Assembly (NCBI GenBank): GCA_035293405.1
Contig: DATDOE010000112.1
Span: 1 to 64,000 of the forward strand
DNA: 64,000 bases
From: Gp6-AA40 sp035293405
GTDB taxonomy: Bacteria; Acidobacteriota; Vicinamibacteria; Vicinamibacterales; UBA2999
Direction: 5' to 3'
The notes beneath the pieces were generated by a model. It ran no database searches. It saw only the letters and a list, made by a program, of their open reading frames with translations, and was not told where the DNA came from. This document shows positions 61,227 to 64,000 of the stretch, in pieces. Numbering within the stretch: the stretch's first letter is position 1; every line of letters starts with the position of its first letter. Both the position numbers and the translations under genes were made by a program.

Positions 61227-62906
61227 TCAATCTGCCCGAACGCCTGTCGCGGCGGTGGCGGTCGCGACGATGACCGAGGAGCCGGACGACGTGGCGGTGT
61301 AGTAGGCCACGAATCGTTTCGGCTCGGGGGCGTCGTACTTCTCGAGGTTGTGCGCCCAGCGGTAGGCGATGGACTGGTAGCGCAGCTCCGCCTGGACTGT
61401 GTACGGCCCGTTCCCGGAAACGGCAATCAGGTAGCGCACCCGGTCGGTCCCGCCGGAGAAGTCCGCGTCGCGAGCCGCGCTGCCGTAGACGCCGATCTCG
61501 GCAGGCGCTGTGGCCTTCTCGAACCCGCGCGGCAGCAGGCGGTTGTCTTTCAGATATTGCGTGGCGCTCAACAGACCCGTCGTCGGCGTGTTGGCGCGGT
61601 CGCCGAGAATCGGCTCGTAGATCTGTACCTGCTCGGGGCTCGTGATCTCCTCGTAGTGCGGCTCGAACCTCGACGTGTCCACGTCGCTGTCGTTTCCCTG
61701 AATCATCCCGGCGTCGTTGATGGCGCCGGACTCGAACACCACCTCACCGCGCCCGTCCTTCACCGTGACGTGCAGCCACGCGCGGCGTGATGGGTATCCG
61801 GTCGGGAACTTGTGGCCGGTGAGATTCCGAATCTCCACATCGAACGCGAGCGTCGCCTCCGCCAACCGCGGCGCCGACAGCGACATGGTTGCCGTGTCCT
61901 GCTGAAGCTGACGGACTGTCGCCAGGGCGGTTGCCTCGAGCTCGGACGATGACGCCGCGACGCCCAGCTCGGTGCGATACCGGTTCAGCAGACGCACCAT
62001 GTGCGCGTTGCCGCCGACGAAGACGTGCCGGGCCAGCGAATCTCGGGCATCGCCAAGTACCGACGCCGCCCGGATGGGACCGGGGGCCGCCGGCATGTGA
62101 CACGACTGGCAGCTTCGTTGTTCCCGGTTGAAGTCGCTGTGTTGCCACTCCTGATAGTTCATCTGCTCGGGCAGCGAGCCGATCACCTCGCCGTTGGGAC
62201 CAAACGCCTGCGTAATCAGGGTGTGACACGTTGCACACAGTTCCGATTGCTTGATGTGCGGCGCCTCCTCCTGCACGAAGCCGCTCACCGAACGCATGAT
62301 CGCCGTGCGGCCGGCATCGATGCGATACGGCCCGAAGATCGCGCGAGCGCCGCCGGGCGGTGTCGGCTTGATGACGAATTCACCGTTGAAGCTCTCACGC
62401 GTGCCGAGCCGCTCGCTCGAGATCTGATGACAGACGGTGCAGGAGACGCCGTCGGCCGCCAGGCGGTGGAGGGCCGACGCGCCGCGTCTGTTGATCGGCA
62501 GGTGCGCAAACATCTCGCCCTTCCCGCCCGCCGCTCGCGCGATCTGCGTCGCCATCGGCATGTGGCATTCCGCGCACTCGTCTTGAATGGCCGCCGAGTG
62601 CATCGGGTGATCGATTGTTTCGCGGCGCACGCCGGCCTGCCAGTACGGATCCCGCGCGGCGTTGGCCATCATGGTCGAACGCCACGTGGCCCCGATGGAC
62701 ACGTCCTCACCGGTGGGCGTGACCAGGTTGTTGTGACACCCCATACAGTCTTCTGAATGCGAGAAGAGCGAGAGGTCCTGATGCGCAGTCCTCGGGACGC
62801 CGCCTTCAGCCTTCTCGGTCGTCACTTGAGCCGCCCACGGCGAGGCCAGGAAGACAGCCAGCATCCACACGGCACCGGCCAGCCGCATGACGCGACGTAT
62901 GGGCAT
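61227..62906 (-). CDS. Five-haem cytochrome c protein
   Basis: About 559 aa. Signal peptide near RLAGAVWMLAVFLASPWAAQ; five CxxCH haem sites in order: CMGCH, CAECH, CTVCH, CATCH and CQSCH, all in the first half. The second half is beta-rich (DVEIRNLTGHKFPTGYPSRR is typical of multihaem cytochrome C552/C554-like proteins). Such proteins relay electrons in the periplasm or at the outer surface. ATG 62906 or GTG 62912 is possible. It follows the partial cytochrome/barrel gene (20 nt away), so the two are likely in one operon. Confidence 0.9.
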   Translation of the reverse strand: MPIRRVMRLAGAVWMLAVFLASPWAAQVTTEKAEGGVPRTAHQDLSLFSHSEDCMGCHNNLVTPTGEDVSIGATWRSTMMANAARDPYWQAGVRRETIDHPMHSAAIQDECAECHMPMATQIARAAGGKGEMFAHLPINRRGASALHRLAADGVSCTVCHQISSERLGTRESFNGEFVIKPTPPGGARAIFGPYRIDAGRTAIMRSVSGFVQEEAPHIKQSELCATCHTLITQAFGPNGEVIGSLPEQMNYQEWQHSDFNREQRSCQSCHMPAAPGPIRAASVLGDARDSLARHVFVGGNAHMVRLLNRYRTELGVAASSSELEATALATVRQLQQDTATMSLSAPRLAEATLAFDVEIRNLTGHKFPTGYPSRRAWLHVTVKDGRGEVVFESGAINDAGMIQGNDSDVDTSRFEPHYEEITSPEQVQIYEPILGDRANTPTTGLLSATQYLKDNRLLPRGFEKATAPAEIGVYGSAARDADFSGGTDRVRYLIAVSGNGPYTVQAELRYQSIAYRWAHNLEKYDAPEPKRFVAYYTATSSGSSVIVATATAATGVRAD

Positions 62907-62925
62907 GGTCACTTTCGGTACCGGT

Positions 62926-64000
62926 TCACTTCCAGAACTGGAACAGGCCGCCGTCGAACCAGTCCCACAAGAAATACGCGAGGAACTGCGGCTTGCGCTC
63001 CTCGCGCTCGTTGAGTGGCACGCGCACGCCGACGCTGAGCAAGATGTGCTGCAACTTGCTCAACGACACCTGCATCTGTGGCACGACGTCCCATTCCGTG
63101 GGCCCTCCTCCGGGCTTGGCCACGAGTACTTCGGCGATCGGAGACCAGACGCGTCCAAAGCCCTGGTCCTGTGCCAGCGTGTAGCCGAGCGCGGTTCGCA
63201 CGAAGCCCTCGTTCTCGCCGCGGCTGTGATCGGACGGGATTTCGAGTCCGGTGTGCGCCTGGAGAAATCCATTCGTGCCGAGGATCTGCCCCCACATCGC
63301 GAACGGTTCGTAGATCGTGAAGCCGTTGCCGAGGCCGAGGCCTTCCTTGCCCGTCGGCAGGACCACGGCAGCTCCGGCGGCGAAGATGCTCCCACGGTCG
63401 TCGCTGTGGAAGAAGGTCCTCCGAACCGCCAGCTCGACGTCGCCAATCCCGCGGCTCCATGCGCCTCCTGGCTCTGCCTGCTGCACTCCGAACGGGAGCT
63501 TGACCTCGTACTGACCGCGGGACCCGATGCGATGCTCATAGACCAGCTCGTTGGTCACGCCCTTCGCACCGGACGTGGTCACACCCGTGGTCCACACCGT
63601 TTCGTTCTCCGGAAACGCCTTCTCGGTAAAGAACGCCCGCGGCAGATTCAGATCGCCGCGAGGCCATGAGGGATCGATGCAGAACGACCAGAGGTGCTTG
63701 ACGGCCTGTTCGATCTGCGCATCCGACAGCGCATCACCGAACGCGGGCATGTGTCGATCGAGTCCTCGAATCGGCCCGCCGCGGTGAGCGACGGCCATCC
63801 AGTCGCTGAGCGGCTCGACGGTGTTGGTCGCGCAGTCGTTGAAGTCGGGGAACCCGTGTCCGTTCGGCAGCGGCAGCTCGAAGCCCACCACGCTTTGCGG
63901 CGACCCCTTGCCATCGGTGGCGTGGCAGGTCGCGCAGGCCGCGAGGAAGATCTGCTCACCGGTAGCGTTGGCCGGTAGCGCTGACGCGAGCGAGGTCGGC
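62926..64000 (-). CDS. Cytochrome c domain fused to outer-membrane-like beta domain, 5' end off the window
   Basis: Partial; the frame runs to the right edge. The visible N-terminal part reads EQIFLAACATCHATDGKG, a class I cytochrome c haem site, with the likely axial Met in RHMPAFGDALSDAQIEQAVK. After SFCIDPSWPRGDLNLP the remaining about 230 residues are beta-strand-rich (YEVKLPFGVQ, VELAVRRTFFHSDD, GLGNGFTIYEPFAMWGQI) and resemble transporter-like or porin-type barrels. This suggests an outer-membrane electron conduit or a haem-tethered barrel (inference). It is upstream of the five-haem cytochrome gene. Confidence 0.75.
   Translation of the reverse strand, partial: PTSLASALPANATGEQIFLAACATCHATDGKGSPQSVVGFELPLPNGHGFPDFNDCATNTVEPLSDWMAVAHRGGPIRGLDRHMPAFGDALSDAQIEQAVKHLWSFCIDPSWPRGDLNLPRAFFTEKAFPENETVWTTGVTTSGAKGVTNELVYEHRIGSRGQYEVKLPFGVQQAEPGGAWSRGIGDVELAVRRTFFHSDDRGSIFAAGAAVVLPTGKEGLGLGNGFTIYEPFAMWGQILGTNGFLQAHTGLEIPSDHSRGENEGFVRTALGYTLAQDQGFGRVWSPIAEVLVAKPGGGPTEWDVVPQMQVSLSKLQHILLSVGVRVPLNEREERKPQFLAYFLWDWFDGGLFQFWK

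Overview
The window is high-GC DNA (roughly 62-65 percent by eye) with dense genes on both strands. It most resembles an Acidobacteriota genome, probably class Vicinamibacteria. Pointers are a TIGR03435-family secreted protein, a Ser/Thr kinase fused to a TPR region, quinoproteins with cytochromes c, several secreted proteins with VxAQ-type signal peptides, and repeated intergenic palindromes. The placement is an inference from gene content; no 16S gene is present.

Layout. 1-13.1 kb looks like a natural-product or peptide-modification neighbourhood: a truncated NRPS module with a threonine-type specificity code, a ZZ-zinc-finger/trypsin-like fusion, an ABC-2 exporter pair, a cobalamin-binding radical SAM enzyme, an aspartyl/asparaginyl hydroxylase and an overlapping aldehyde dehydrogenase/class III aminotransferase pair. 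13.4-18.3 kb holds a TIGR03435 protein, a zinc-ribbon membrane protein and tmRNA (ssrA, minus strand). Immediately 3' of ssrA lies about 2.5 kb of poorly recognisable DNA bounded by direct repeats of the tmRNA 3' end, as expected for an integrated, decayed element. 18.4-31.6 kb is housekeeping and signalling: a diguanylate cyclase, a hybrid histidine kinase, a metallo-beta-lactamase remnant, the operon amidase-GerMN-rph-rdgB, a subtilase with a VWGDN repeat tail, a GGDEF-EAL protein, coaA and a TauE/SafE permease.

31.7-44.8 kb carries three consecutive envelope or secreted proteins, a PQQ-type sugar dehydrogenase, an HExxH protein, an HD-GYP/pseudopilin pair, a ParB-like/ATPase-like fusion, a small-protein-plus-pilT cluster, a 137-bp cloverleaf palindrome and an EamA transporter. 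44.8-51.5 kb holds a large Ser/Thr kinase convergent with a giant secreted metallopeptidase-like protein carrying NFEGG repeats. 51.7-64 kb is a periplasmic oxidation and respiration region: three related secreted proteins (two of them close paralogs), two PQQ dehydrogenases, a di-haem cytochrome, a GlcG-like protein, a PEGA protein, a five-haem cytochrome and a cytochrome/outer-membrane-like protein cut by the right edge.

The least expected signals are (i) several different intergenic short tandem repeats that all have a period of 7 nt, one of which encodes the signal peptide of the di-haem cytochrome; (ii) the cloverleaf palindrome at 43516-43652; (iii) the ssrA-targeted element; (iv) the ZZ-protease and ParB/ATPase fusions; and (v) two secreted peptidases with short-period repeat arrays.
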